Below the pieces are notes generated by a model. It saw nothing but the letters and a program-made list of their open reading frames with translations, did no database searches and was not told the origin of the DNA. Below, piece after piece: positions 1 through 8,855 of a DNA stretch of 64,000 nucleotides. This DNA comes from Rhizobium phaseoli. GTDB lineage: Bacteria > Pseudomonadota > Alphaproteobacteria > Rhizobiales > Rhizobiaceae. The stretch is from positions 62,001-126,000 of the forward strand of contig NZ_ML133568.1 in assembly GCF_003985125.1 (NCBI RefSeq). Reading direction: 5' to 3'. The position numbers and the translations under genes were made by a program. Position 1 is the first letter of the stretch. The number at the start of each line of letters is the position of its first letter.

Positions 1-294
1 CGCGTCCACCTGCTCGGTGTCGTACCATTGCCGGGCGATGTTGGAGGCGATATCCGGCTTGTTCTGGTGATCGGCATCGACGATCTCGACCGGAACGCCC
101 AATACCTTGCCGCCGAAATCCTCGACCGCCATCTTGGCGGCCTCGACGGAAGACTTGCCGCCGAAATCGGCATAGACGCCCGATTGGTCGTTCAGAATGC
201 CGATCTTGACCTTGCCGTCAGTCGCGCTCTGCGCGAGCACCGCTGTGCTGCTGGCGAGCAAAAATGCAACGGACGCGATGAGATTCTTTCGCAT
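1..294 (-). CDS. Branched-chain amino acid-type ABC transporter substrate-binding protein, N-terminal part only
   Basis: The first 98 codons of a gene that runs off the left edge. The protein starts with a Sec signal peptide (charged MRKN, a hydrophobic stretch, cleavage expected after AxA near residue 21). It continues with KIGILNDQSGVYADFGG, the usual first strand and loop of the Leu/Ile/Val-binding (Peripla_BP_6) family. A strong ribosome-binding site GGGAGGAG precedes the ATG. Family knowledge says it binds a solute in the periplasm for a high-affinity uptake system. The substrate cannot be read from this fragment, and such proteins also bind amides or aromatic compounds. The permeases and ATPases would lie outside the window. 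Confidence 0.9.
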   Translation of the reverse strand, partial: MRKNLIASVAFLLASSTAVLAQSATDGKVKIGILNDQSGVYADFGGKSSVEAAKMAVEDFGGKVLGVPVEIVDADHQNKPDIASNIARQWYDTEQVDA

Positions 295-341
295 ATTCTC
301 TCCTCCCAGAGATGAGCCGGATTACCGATCTGTTCAAATTT

Positions 342-371
342 GGCCGGTCGCACTCCTCAGAACGACCGGCC
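342..371 (-). promoter_or_regulatory. Perfect 9-bp inverted repeat in the leader of the binding-protein gene
   Basis: GGCCGGTCG and CGACCGGCC face each other across a 12-base loop, about 48 bases upstream of the ATG at 294. It could be an mRNA leader hairpin or an operator. No T-run follows it on the minus strand, so a simple terminator is unlikely. The rest of 295-626 (about 330 bases between this leader and the next gene) shows no convincing gene. Confidence 0.35.
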
Positions 372-626
372 CTCATCTTACGATCATGGAAATTCTCCCC
401 TGAGGCAACGGGTGGTTTATAACTAATTCCAAACAGTATCTGTTCATTTTTGCACAGAAAGAGAGCTGCACAATGTCGATCCAAGCCCCAGGAAGCGCAA
501 GAAGTGAGCGCTCAGCGGTAGAATTAGGGCAGTTTCGACGGTTGTGCAGGGATGGCGGCGTTAGACGAAGGACCAATCATCTATTGCTCCTTCGTCTCCG
601 GCATATTGGCGCGTTTCAGCCTGCTA

Positions 627-866
627 TTATTTCCATCGCGTCCCATTCTCGGCCGCGCAGCCATAGGGAGGCAAGGCACCGCTGAAGGTTTCCTTCAGCT
701 TGGCGCAGCCCCAGGCATTCAGCGGTCCCGGCATGGATGTGTTGAGCGTGATGCCGACTTCGTCATAGGGGCTGTCGGTGTTGGTAACGTAACGATACCA
801 GCGAAAACCGATGACGACGACGAACGCGATCGCGATCGTCAGCAGCAGGCGAACCAATTTTTTCAT
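627..866 (-). CDS. Small membrane-anchored protein of unknown function
   Basis: A 79-residue protein starting MKKLVRLLLTIAIAFVVVIG: two lysines, then one transmembrane helix (about residues 5-22), then a soluble tail of about 55 residues with two cysteines (in WGCAK and YGCAAE) that could form a disulfide outside the cytoplasm. I chose the ATG at 866, not the upstream ATG at 947, because GAGGAAC sits at normal spacing before it and the upstream extension looks non-coding. No family recognised. It stands alone between the binding-protein gene and the LysR gene. Confidence 0.6.
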   Translation of the reverse strand: MKKLVRLLLTIAIAFVVVIGFRWYRYVTNTDSPYDEVGITLNTSMPGPLNAWGCAKLKETFSGALPPYGCAAENGTRWK

Positions 867-1100
867 CAATAGTTCCTCAAAATACAAACGCGGCCGTGTA
901 GCATTGGCGCATAGCGGCTGAAAGCATCCCCGCCGAGGCATCATCAATTTCTCGCGGGGCGTTGTCTCGAATTCACAAGGCCGGCCTTCACCGGCCCGCG
1001 ATTCCCATTCTTTACCTGATGTTAAAACATAAATAAAAACAATGAATTGTTTAAAAAGCGCAAGACCATGTTATGGGTTATTGCTTGTTGAACGAGAGAA

Positions 1101-2060
1101 ATGGCGATGACCAATCCACCGCAGTTTACCTGGGACGATCTGCAGTTCTTTCTCGCCGTCGCCCGCACCGGGCAGCTGTCGACGGCCGCCCGGCAGCTGC
1201 GCTCCAGCCATGCCACCGTTTCGCGGCGCATCGACCGGCTGGAATTCACCCTCAAAGTCAAGCTGTTCGAGCGCAATCCACGCGGTTACGTGCTGACCGC
1301 CATGGGCACACGCTTCATCGAGACGGCCGAGCGGATGGAGCAGGAGACCGAGCGGCTGCGCGCCGACCTCGCCGACGGCTCGATGGCGCAGCGCGGCCTG
1401 GTGCGCCTGAGCGCGCCGGAAGGTTTTGCCAATTTCTTCTTCGCCACCGTGCTGCACCGGTTTGCCGCCCGGCATCCGCATCTGGCGCTCGAACTGGTGA
1501 CGATCCAGCAGATCATGTCGCTGTCGCGCAAGGAGGCCGATCTGTCCGTGGTGCTCGACGAGCCGAAGGGCGGGCCCTATTTCGCCGAGAAGCTGACCGA
1601 CTATCATCTGCAGATCTACGGCTCGCGCGACTATCTGGCGAAGGCGCCTGCGATCACCTGCCGCGACGACCTGCTTGAGCATCCCTTCGTCAGCTACATC
1701 GAGGAGATGATTTTCGCGCCGGGCCTGGATTACCTCAGCGATGTGCATCCGCGCATCAAGCCGCAGTTCCAGAGCTCCAGCATCTTCGCGCAGCTGACCG
1801 CCACCCGAAACGGCCTCGGCCTCTGCATCCTGCCCTATTTCTTCGCCAGCCGTTATCCCGAGCTGGTGCGGGTGCTGCCCGCGGAAATCGACCTCAAGCG
1901 CCAGTACTGGATCACCTGTCATCGCGACCTGAAACAGGCGCCGCGCGTGCGCGCCGTCATCGACTTCCTGCGTGAGGCCGTGCGCGGCGAGGACGCGCGC
2001 TTCGTGCCGCCCTATGTCACCGCCGCCGGCCCGCAGCGCCGATCGGACGCCGAAGCATGA
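1101..2060 (+). CDS. LysR-family transcriptional regulator
   Basis: A 319-residue LysR-type regulator. Residues 9-68 form the winged helix-turn-helix, with the family pattern FFLAVARTGQLSTAARQL followed by SHATVSRRIDRLE. The remainder is the substrate-sensing domain (LysR_substrate fold). Length is normal for the family. The start at 1101 has a modest GAGA Shine-Dalgarno; a second ATG lies two codons downstream. LysR regulators bind a small effector and usually control a divergent or nearby gene. Here the gene converges directly on the cupin gene (its stop is adjacent to the cupin stop) and about 235 bases separate it from the small membrane protein upstream. The target is not evident. Confidence 0.88.
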   Translation: MAMTNPPQFTWDDLQFFLAVARTGQLSTAARQLRSSHATVSRRIDRLEFTLKVKLFERNPRGYVLTAMGTRFIETAERMEQETERLRADLADGSMAQRGLVRLSAPEGFANFFFATVLHRFAARHPHLALELVTIQQIMSLSRKEADLSVVLDEPKGGPYFAEKLTDYHLQIYGSRDYLAKAPAITCRDDLLEHPFVSYIEEMIFAPGLDYLSDVHPRIKPQFQSSSIFAQLTATRNGLGLCILPYFFASRYPELVRVLPAEIDLKRQYWITCHRDLKQAPRVRAVIDFLREAVRGEDARFVPPYVTAAGPQRRSDAEA

Positions 2061-2399
2061 CTATTTGAGGAACTCGGCCCGGTGCGGCGTGAACGTATCG
2101 ATCAGCCGGCCTTTTTCCAGTGCTTTGACGCCATGGACGAGATTGGGCGGCACGATGAAACTGCCGCCCTGCCGCAGCACCTCGGTCCGCCCATCGATTG
2201 TCACCTCGAAACTGCCTTCGGCGACATAGCTTGCCTGGATATGCGGATGCGAATGGGCCGCACCGACGGCGCCGCTCTCGAAAGCGACTTCCACCATCAT
2301 CATCTCGGGCAGATAGGTCATGATGCGCCTGGTCACGCCCGGCTCGGGATTGACCCATTCGGCGCCTTCGGCCGATACGAACAGATCGCTTGACGACAT
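2061..2399 (-). CDS. Cupin-domain protein
   Basis: A 112-residue single-domain cupin. The metal-binding pattern is visible: H49 and H51 in AAHSHPHIQ, followed by the glycine-rich turn, then the second motif around residues 80-90 (FIVPPNLVHGVKA) with a histidine. This resembles small cupins similar to pectin-degradation protein KdgF or sugar-binding cupins, but no specific substrate can be assigned. GGAG lies upstream of the ATG at 2399. The gene is divergent from the acyl-CoA dehydrogenase across 174 bases, so the two may share regulation. Its stop codon abuts the LysR stop. Confidence 0.8.
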   Translation of the reverse strand: MSSSDLFVSAEGAEWVNPEPGVTRRIMTYLPEMMMVEVAFESGAVGAAHSHPHIQASYVAEGSFEVTIDGRTEVLRQGGSFIVPPNLVHGVKALEKGRLIDTFTPHRAEFLK

Positions 2400-2573
2400 T
2401 TCCGTCTCCTCGTTCCAGAATCGATCGCGGGCAAAGTGGAGCATGCCAGCGCTTTTGAAAAGATGGCGCGCCCTGTCTTTTCGATAGGGCCGCCTTCTGT
2501 TGACGCGGTCGGCTGGCGGGTCTATGCGACCTTGAGCGAGGCAAGCCTGAATCCTGGGTGAGGAGACGCCGAC

Positions 2574-3761
<1,188 letters not shown>

Positions 3762-3851
3762 ACCGTCGGTTCGGCTGGGCGAATTGCCACGCGCCTGACA
3801 ATGTGCAACCTTCCCTCTCGCGGCACAAAGCCGGCGATGAGGGGATCGCGC

Positions 3852-4313
3852 ATGTTTCTGCTTCTTGCATTGCTGATCGGTGTCATCTCCGGCCTTCGCG
3901 CCATGACCGCGCCCGCTGCCGTCGCCTGGGGCGCAGCGCTCGGCTGGTTCGAAGTGTCGCAAACGCCGCTTGCCTTCATGGGTTACCGGTGGACGCCGTG
4001 GATCTTCACGGTTCTCGCCATCGTCGAGCTGATCACCGATCAGCTGCCCTCGACGCCGTCGCGCAAGGTGCCGGTGCAGTTCGGCGCCCGTATCGTCACC
4101 GGGGCGCTCGCCGGGGCGACGATCGGCGCCGCCAGCGGCCTGTTCTTCGGCGGGCTGATCGCCGGCGTGATCGGCGCCGTCATCGGCACCTATGGTGGCG
4201 CCGCGCTGCGCGCCAGGCTTGCCGCTTCCTTCGGCAGGGACCTGCCGGCCGCCCTGATCGAGGATGCCGTCGCCGTCATCGGTGCGGCGCTGATCGTGGG
4301 GGCCGTGTCATGA
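3852..4313 (+). CDS. DUF4126-type integral membrane protein
   Basis: A 153-residue hydrophobic protein with about four transmembrane segments and glycine/alanine-rich helices (ALAGATIGAASGLFFGG, then LIAGVIGAVIGTYGG). The motif TPSRKVP between helices resembles DUF4126 proteins, a family without assigned function. I chose the ATG at 3852 because GAGGGG lies at suitable spacing; ATGs at 3801 and 3837 would add a non-hydrophobic leader. Its TGA overlaps the next ATG (ATGA), indicating translational coupling with the flavin reductase and a common operon. Confidence 0.7.
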   Translation: MFLLLALLIGVISGLRAMTAPAAVAWGAALGWFEVSQTPLAFMGYRWTPWIFTVLAIVELITDQLPSTPSRKVPVQFGARIVTGALAGATIGAASGLFFGGLIAGVIGAVIGTYGGAALRARLAASFGRDLPAALIEDAVAVIGAALIVGAVS

Positions 4314-5671
4314 AAAGCTTCGACGCCATAGTCATCGGCGCCGGCCAGGCCGGCCCTTTTCTTGCCGCGCGCATGGTCGAGAAGGGTATGAAGGTGGCGC
4401 TGATCGAGCGCAAATTCCTCGGCGGCACCTGCGTCAACGCCGGCTGCATGCCGACGAAGACGCTGGTCGCCAGCGCCCGCGCCGCCCATGTCGCCAGAAG
4501 CGCCGCCGCCTACGGCGTCAATATCGGAGGCGCCATCGCCGTCGACATGAAAGTGGTTAGAGCCCGCGCCGAAACGGTGACCATGAATGCCCGCAACGGC
4601 CTGATCGGCTGGTTTGCCGGGATGGACGGCATGAGCGTGATCTATGGTCATGCGCGCTTCGAGGGTCCGAACACCGTCAGCGTCAACGGCGAGACCCTGA
4701 CCGCGCCGCGCATCTTCCTCAATGTCGGCGCGCGGCCTGTCATTCCCGACCTGCCCGGCATCGATGACATCGACTACCTCACCAGCACCTCGATCATTCA
4801 TCTCGACACGCTGCCGCGGCATCTGGCCGTCATCGGAGGCAGCTATATCGGGCTGGAATTTGCTCAGATGTATCGCCGCTTCGGCGCCGAAGTCAGCGTC
4901 ATCGAACACGGCCCGAAGCTCGCATCGCGCGAGGACGAGGATATATCCGATGCGATCGCCGAGATCCTGCGTTCGGAAGGCATCGACGTCCATACCGACG
5001 CCGGCAACATCGCGTTGGCTGGAAACGGCAATGGGGTGAGCGTCACCGCCGGCGCGGCGACGATCGACGCGAGCCACGTGCTGATCGCCACCGGCCGCAA
5101 GCCGAATACCGACGATCTCGGCCTCGATGCCGCCGGTGTCGCCACCGACAAGCGCGGCTACATCACGGTCGACGACAAGCTCGCCACCAATGTCGAGGGC
5201 ATCTTTGCGCTCGGCGACTGCAACGGCCGCGGCGCCTTCACCCACACCTCCTACAATGATTTCGAGATCGCCGCCGCCAACCTGCTGGACGGTGATGACC
5301 GGAAGGTCTCGAGCCGCATCCCGGCCTATGCACTTTACATCGACCCGCCGCTCGGACGCGTCGGCATGACCGAAAAACAGGCGCGCGAGACGGGACGCAA
5401 GATCATGGTCTCGACCCGGCCGATGAGCCGCGTCGGCCGCGCCAACGAGCGCGGCGAGACCAAGGGCTTCATGAAGGTGATTGCCGACGCCGAGACCAAG
5501 GAAATCCTCGGCGCGGCGATCCTCGGCATCGAGGGCGACGAGGTGATCCACGGCCTGATCGACGCGATGAATGCCGGAACCACCTATCCGACGCTGAAAT
5601 GGTCGGTGCCGATCCACCCGACGGTGTCGGAGCTGATCCCGACGCTGCTTGGCGATTTGAAGCCCGTTTGA
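4310..5671 (+). CDS. FAD-dependent pyridine nucleotide-disulfide oxidoreductase (mercuric reductase-like)
   Basis: A 453-residue class I flavin disulfide reductase. Visible features in order: N-terminal FAD-binding GxGxxG (IGAGQAGPFLAARM), the redox-active CxxxxC pair in GGTCVNAGCMPTK (about residues 39-48), the NAD(P)H-binding motif GGSYIGLEFAQ, the second FAD motif GIFALGDCNGRG, and the C-terminal HPTVSE with the active-site His-Glu pair. It lacks the extra N-terminal heavy-metal domain and the C-terminal CC pair of true MerA, so mercury reduction is not supported. It is also unlike standard Lpd context. The substrate is unknown; a membrane-associated partner is suggested by ATGA overlap with the DUF4126 gene. 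Confidence 0.8.
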   Translation: MKSFDAIVIGAGQAGPFLAARMVEKGMKVALIERKFLGGTCVNAGCMPTKTLVASARAAHVARSAAAYGVNIGGAIAVDMKVVRARAETVTMNARNGLIGWFAGMDGMSVIYGHARFEGPNTVSVNGETLTAPRIFLNVGARPVIPDLPGIDDIDYLTSTSIIHLDTLPRHLAVIGGSYIGLEFAQMYRRFGAEVSVIEHGPKLASREDEDISDAIAEILRSEGIDVHTDAGNIALAGNGNGVSVTAGAATIDASHVLIATGRKPNTDDLGLDAAGVATDKRGYITVDDKLATNVEGIFALGDCNGRGAFTHTSYNDFEIAAANLLDGDDRKVSSRIPAYALYIDPPLGRVGMTEKQARETGRKIMVSTRPMSRVGRANERGETKGFMKVIADAETKEILGAAILGIEGDEVIHGLIDAMNAGTTYPTLKWSVPIHPTVSELIPTLLGDLKPV

Positions 5672-5711
5672 CGGTGACCTGACACGTCGGGAACAGGTGG
5701 GGCGAGCCGTC

Positions 5712-6281
5712 ATGTCTATTGAACTGCTGATCGAGAATTACGGCCTGCTGGCGATCTTCCTGGGTGCGGCCATCGAAGGCGAAACGGCCGCCTTCCTCGG
5801 CGGCGTCGTTGCCCATCGCGGGCTGCTGAGCTATTGGGCGGCGGCATCCGCGGCCGTTGCGGGATCCTTCGTCGGCGACCAGTTCTGGTTCTTCGCCGGC
5901 CGTTACGCCGCCCGATGGAGCTTCGTCCGCCGGCTGATGGAGAAGCCGGCGCTCGCCCGCGTCACCCAGCTTCTCGAAAAATATCCGACCGGATTCATTC
6001 TTGCGTTTCGTTTCCTGGTGGGATTGCGGACGATCAGCCCTGTCGTCATCGGGACCACGCGAATACCGACCGGCAAGTTTGTCGTCCTCAATGCCGTGGC
6101 CGCACTGGCATGGGGGCAGCTCTTTACGGCGCTCGGCTACCTCTTCGGGCACGGCATCCAGCAGCTATTGGGCCATCTTCCCCTTCACCGCCATCTGCTG
6201 ATTGCTGCCGGAGCCGCGGCTGTCATTGCAGCCGCCGCTTTTGCCTTTCGCAAAATGAGACCAAGTGCGGGCCACTCCTAG
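5712..6281 (+). CDS. DedA / SNARE-associated family membrane protein
   Basis: A 189-residue membrane protein with the DedA-family pattern: an N-terminal amphipathic and membrane segment with acidic EGETAAFLGG, then FxGRYxxxRW-like GRYAARWSF, then FRFLVGLRTISPVVIG with conserved arginines, then helices ending in a basic C-terminus. Characterised DedA relatives are linked to lipid-carrier recycling and proton-motive-force homeostasis. The ATG at 5712 follows AGGTGGGG; a GTG at 5697 is an alternative. It lies 40 bases after the flavin reductase and may belong to the same operon. Its stop codon overlaps the start of a palindromic repeat. Confidence 0.82.
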   Translation: MSIELLIENYGLLAIFLGAAIEGETAAFLGGVVAHRGLLSYWAAASAAVAGSFVGDQFWFFAGRYAARWSFVRRLMEKPALARVTQLLEKYPTGFILAFRFLVGLRTISPVVIGTTRIPTGKFVVLNAVAALAWGQLFTALGYLFGHGIQQLLGHLPLHRHLLIAAGAAAVIAAAAFAFRKMRPSAGHS

Positions 6282-6390
6282 AACAGGATGATTTTAGGCC
6301 GGTCGGCCTAAAATCTGAATCCTGTTCTAAACTAAAGAGTTAGAGCATGATGTCGTCCGAAAACCGCTCACACTTTTTGGCATCATGCTC
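6280..6390. repeat. Double palindromic intergenic repeat
   Basis: Two back-to-back hairpins. The first has outer arms AGAACAGGAT (6280-6289) and ATCCTGTTCT (6319-6328) and inner arms GATTTTAGGCC / GGCCTAAAATC around a 4-base loop. The second has GAGCATGATG (6343-6352) facing CATCATGCTC (6381-6390). It resembles the mobile palindromic elements scattered between rhizobial genes. It sits between convergent genes and may also terminate transcription of both. Copy number cannot be judged from one window. Confidence 0.6.
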
Positions 6391-6405
6391 CAGACGTGGC
6401 GTGCC

Positions 6406-7449
6406 CTATTCCATGACGATCTGCAGCTTGACGTCGCTCGGCCGGGCTTCGACGGCACGATCGAAGGCCTTGATCGAATCCTCGAATGTGAAGGTCTCCG
6501 ATATCAGCGGCTTCAGGTCGACGCGTCCCGAGGCGAGCAGCGCGATCGAGCGCTCATATTGATGGGCATAACGGAACACCGTTTCGATGCGGATCTCCTT
6601 GGTGGTGGCCGTCGAGACGTCGAAACCGACAGGATTGACCGGCAGGCCGACGGCGACGATGACGCCGCCCGGGCGCGGCAGCGCCATGATCGTCTCCCAG
6701 GCTTTTGGCGAACCGGAGCATTCGAAAACCACATCCGCACCCCAGCCGTCCGTCAATCGGGCGACTTCCTCGATCAGGTTCTTCTCGCGGATATTGACCG
6801 GGATGACACCCTGGTATTGCGCGGCGATATCGAGCTTCGGCTGAGCGAGATCGGCGACGATCGCCCGGGCGCAGCCGCCGGCCAGCGCCGCGATCGCCAC
6901 CATCGTGCCGATCGGCCCGGCGCCAAGCACGATCGCGGTATCACCAGGCGCAATCTTTGCCTTGCTCGCCGCCTGCATGCCGACGGCGAAGGGCTCGACC
7001 ATGGCGCCTTCGGCAAAGCTGACATTGTCGGGCAGCTTGAACGTATAGTTGGCGGGATGCACGACTTCGGGCGTCAACACGCCATGGACCGGCGGCGTCG
7101 CCCAGAATGTGACGGCAGGATCGATATTATACATGCCGAGCCGGCTTGCCTTGGAGTTCGGATCGGGAATGCCGGGCTCCATGCAGACGCGGTCGCCGGC
7201 TTTCAGATGCGTGACGCCGGCGCCAACCTCGACCACGGTGCCGGCCGCCTCATGGCCGAGCACCATCGGCGCGTTGACGACGAAGGGACCGATCTTGCCG
7301 TGGGTATAATAATGCACGTCCGAACCGCAGACGCCGACGGTATTAATCCTGATCTTGACCTGCCCCGGTCCTGTCTCCAGCGGCAGATCGATATCGCGAA
7401 GCGCAAGTTCATGCTGGCGCTCCAGCACCAGCGCACGGACTTTGGTCAT
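6406..7449 (-). CDS. Zinc-dependent polyol dehydrogenase (xylitol / L-iditol dehydrogenase-like)
   Basis: A 347-residue medium-chain dehydrogenase/reductase. Catalytic zinc ligands C41 (VCGSDVHYY), H66-E67 (GHEAAG) and E152 (VEPFAVG) are present, followed by the Rossmann motif GAGPIG near 190. The YYTHGKIG segment and overall length match the sorbitol/xylitol dehydrogenase branch, which oxidises polyols to ketoses with NAD. The four cysteines that normally hold the structural zinc (around residues 95-112) are absent. GGAAGGAAAC precedes the ATG at 7449. It is a single gene, convergent with dedA. The exact sugar alcohol cannot be fixed from sequence. Confidence 0.83.
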   Translation of the reverse strand: MTKVRALVLERQHELALRDIDLPLETGPGQVKIRINTVGVCGSDVHYYTHGKIGPFVVNAPMVLGHEAAGTVVEVGAGVTHLKAGDRVCMEPGIPDPNSKASRLGMYNIDPAVTFWATPPVHGVLTPEVVHPANYTFKLPDNVSFAEGAMVEPFAVGMQAASKAKIAPGDTAIVLGAGPIGTMVAIAALAGGCARAIVADLAQPKLDIAAQYQGVIPVNIREKNLIEEVARLTDGWGADVVFECSGSPKAWETIMALPRPGGVIVAVGLPVNPVGFDVSTATTKEIRIETVFRYAHQYERSIALLASGRVDLKPLISETFTFEDSIKAFDRAVEARPSDVKLQIVME

Positions 7450-7645
7450 GATCAGTTTCCTTCCCTTTTGCCCGCGATTCAGCGGGTGCCGTCGATACGG
7501 ACTATAAGACCGCAAGCGGCGGCAATTCAATCGCACTATCCAAGCTTTTGCTCAACATGCGATGAAATGCCCATTTTCTATAATCCGAAAGATTCACCTT
7601 CCAAGACCTCTGTATGATTTCAGCCGAGGCCGACGGGGAGTACAT

Positions 7646-7701
7646 TCTCAGTTCGAGATCCCCGGGGTCTCAGTTCGAGATCCCCAGGGTCTCAGATCCC
7701 C
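7646..7701. repeat. Short tandem repeat, 22-bp unit, about 2.5 copies
   Basis: Two copies of a 22-base unit beginning TCTCAGTTCGAGATCCCC (7646-7667 and 7668-7689, differing at one base) are followed by a truncated third copy (7690-7701). The unit contains a near-palindrome around CCCCGGGG. It lies in a 500-base gap (7450-7950) upstream of the CopC-like gene that otherwise holds only a doubtful small reading frame. Confidence 0.75.
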
Positions 7702-7722
7702 GCAATCAGGACAGGCAAAGAG

Positions 7723-7875
7723 ATGAAGAGCGGCCCGACGATATCAAGGTCAATCCGGCAATTCTGGCAGCGGCTTGTGGACCTGATCACCGCTCTGCCC
7801 AAAGGCCCCCGGCCGCGGCCGGTGCGCGTTATCGCAAAAACTAGGGATCGAAATCCTCCCCCACAGCGTTATTAA
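7723..7875 (+). CDS. Possible small basic protein (50 residues)
   Basis: A 50-codon frame, ATG at 7723 to TAA at 7875, coding an arginine-rich peptide with a central amphipathic stretch (IRQFWQRLVDLITALPKG). The codon pattern is plausible for this genome. Only a weak purine-rich Shine-Dalgarno (AGGCAAAGAG) precedes it, and no family is recognised. It lies 75 bases upstream of the CopC-like gene and might be a leader or an independent small gene, or it may be chance. Confidence 0.3.
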   Translation: MKSGPTISRSIRQFWQRLVDLITALPKGPRPRPVRVIAKTRDRNPPPQRY

Positions 7876-7950
7876 TAATGCGTCGGCATGGCGTCACGGA
7901 AGCATGACGGCTCCGGGCACATGCGGGTCGACACGATAAGGAAGACCATC

Positions 7951-8313
7951 ATGAAGTCGATCGCGTCATTCTGTCTGTTCGTCTCCCTTCTCTTCACCGC
8001 AAGTGAAGCCTCTGCGGCTCTGGAACAAGCCTCGCTTCCGCCGCAGCAGCAAGAAGTAAGGCTGGCGCCGGCCAACGTCGAACTCACCTTCACCGGCCCG
8101 GTCGACCTTGCCCGTTCGACGGCCGTCCTGTTGGATGCTCAGGGTACGGCGCTTCCCACGGGCAAGCCGTTTCTCTCCGGCCCCGAGGGATCGATCTTCA
8201 AGATTCCGCTCGATCCTGCCATGGCGCCCGGCCTCTACACCGTCGACTGGCGCGTCCTCTCGATGGACGGCCGCAGCGCCGAAGGACAATACCGGTTTCG
8301 AGTCGATCCTTAG
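7951..8313 (+). CDS. CopC-domain periplasmic protein lacking the usual copper ligands
   Basis: A 120-residue protein with a Sec signal peptide (cleavage near ASA, residue 23) and one CopC/PcoC-type beta-sandwich: PANVELTFTGPVDLARSTAVL, then a linker, then GLYTVDWRVLSMDGRSAEGQYRFRV. The topology and the final DGxxxxGxYxFxV signature fit the family. However, the N-terminal histidine that follows the signal peptide in CopC is missing, and the DGH histidine is replaced by Arg (DGR). It may therefore be a structural or non-copper member. Start at 7951 chosen for AAGGAAG upstream. It stands alone. Confidence 0.72.
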   Translation: MKSIASFCLFVSLLFTASEASAALEQASLPPQQQEVRLAPANVELTFTGPVDLARSTAVLLDAQGTALPTGKPFLSGPEGSIFKIPLDPAMAPGLYTVDWRVLSMDGRSAEGQYRFRVDP

Positions 8314-8401
8314 AGCACGTCGGTTTCGCGGTAACGACATGCGTCAAACAAAGCGCTGAAGCGCTGAAAGCACGTCCGAACGGTCGCAACGCGCTTTAGG
8401 C
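8312..8401. repeat. Candidate intergenic repeat with GCGCTTTAG-type ends
   Basis: Directly after the CopC-like stop there is a block starting TAGAGCACGTCGG, containing the direct repeat GCGCTGAA GCGCTGAA and ending AACGCGCTTTAGG. This style of sequence is common between rhizobial genes, but only one copy is visible here, so the call is tentative. Confidence 0.3.
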
Positions 8402-8415
8402 ACGCCCTGAAAGGC

Positions 8416-8436
8416 ATTTATAAGATTTTTATATTG
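8416..8436 (+). promoter_or_regulatory. AT-rich candidate KdpE-binding site upstream of the kdp operon
   Basis: A 21-base, almost pure A/T island (TTTATA, AGA, TTTTTATA in series) lies in a GC-rich gap about 165 bases before the first small kdp reading frame. The E. coli KdpE operator is likewise a T-rich stretch containing TTTTTATA. The resemblance is suggestive only. The gap 8402-8601 holds no other gene. Confidence 0.35.
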
Positions 8437-8601
8437 TTGGTCCTTCGGCCGTCTCGAACCTTTATGCCCTCCGGCTCCATATTCCCGCCCGAGAGATCGA
8501 ACGGTCATCTCCACGCCAGAAAGCATGAAAGGCGGCCTTTCCAAGCGAATGGCGCCCTTTGTCTTGTCTGACTCCAACAAAGAACAACAGGAGTCACGAT
8601 C

Positions 8602-8685
8602 ATGATGGATATCCTTCTACTCGGCACCGCGATCTTATTTTTCGCGCTGTGCCTTGCCTACACCAGAGCCTGCGACAGGCTTTGA
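8602..8685 (+). CDS. 27-residue membrane peptide at the head of the kdp operon
   Basis: A 27-codon frame, MMDILLLGTAILFFALCLAY followed by TRACDRL and TGA. It is one hydrophobic helix with a charged C-terminal tip, like KdpF in size and topology, but it precedes a second frame that is the clear KdpF. CAGGAG lies at good spacing before the ATG, and only 13 bases separate it from kdpF. It is probably co-translated with the Kdp complex; whether it binds the complex is unknown. Confidence 0.55.
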   Translation: MMDILLLGTAILFFALCLAYTRACDRL

Positions 8686-8698
8686 CGGAGAACCGACG

Positions 8699-8788
8699 AT
8701 GACCCTCGACTATGTCTTGAGCGGTGCCGTGACCGTGTTTCTCACCGTCTACCTCACCTACGCTCTGCTTCGCCCAGAACGCTTCTGA
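8699..8788 (+). CDS. kdpF: KdpF, small subunit of the potassium-transporting ATPase
   Basis: A 29-residue hydrophobic peptide, MTLDYVLSGAV... ending YALLRPERF. The LLRPERF ending is the hallmark of KdpF, which sits in the membrane and stabilises the KdpFABC complex. CGGAG precedes the start. It is followed after 67 bases by kdpA. It is easily missed by automatic gene calling because of its size. Confidence 0.88.
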   Translation: MTLDYVLSGAVTVFLTVYLTYALLRPERF

Positions 8789-8855
8789 AAAGAACCGGCG
8801 CTTCTGAGGTCGCGGATGCGCGGCCGGGAAGCAGCCGGCATTGAAAGTTACCTCC

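Noticed and set aside
843..877. An EcfG-like match on the minus strand near the 79-residue gene
   Set aside because: The match overlaps that gene's own start codon, so it cannot be its promoter.
4190..5713. A 507-codon minus-strand frame
   Set aside because: It is antisense to the flavin disulfide reductase, which has all its catalytic motifs.
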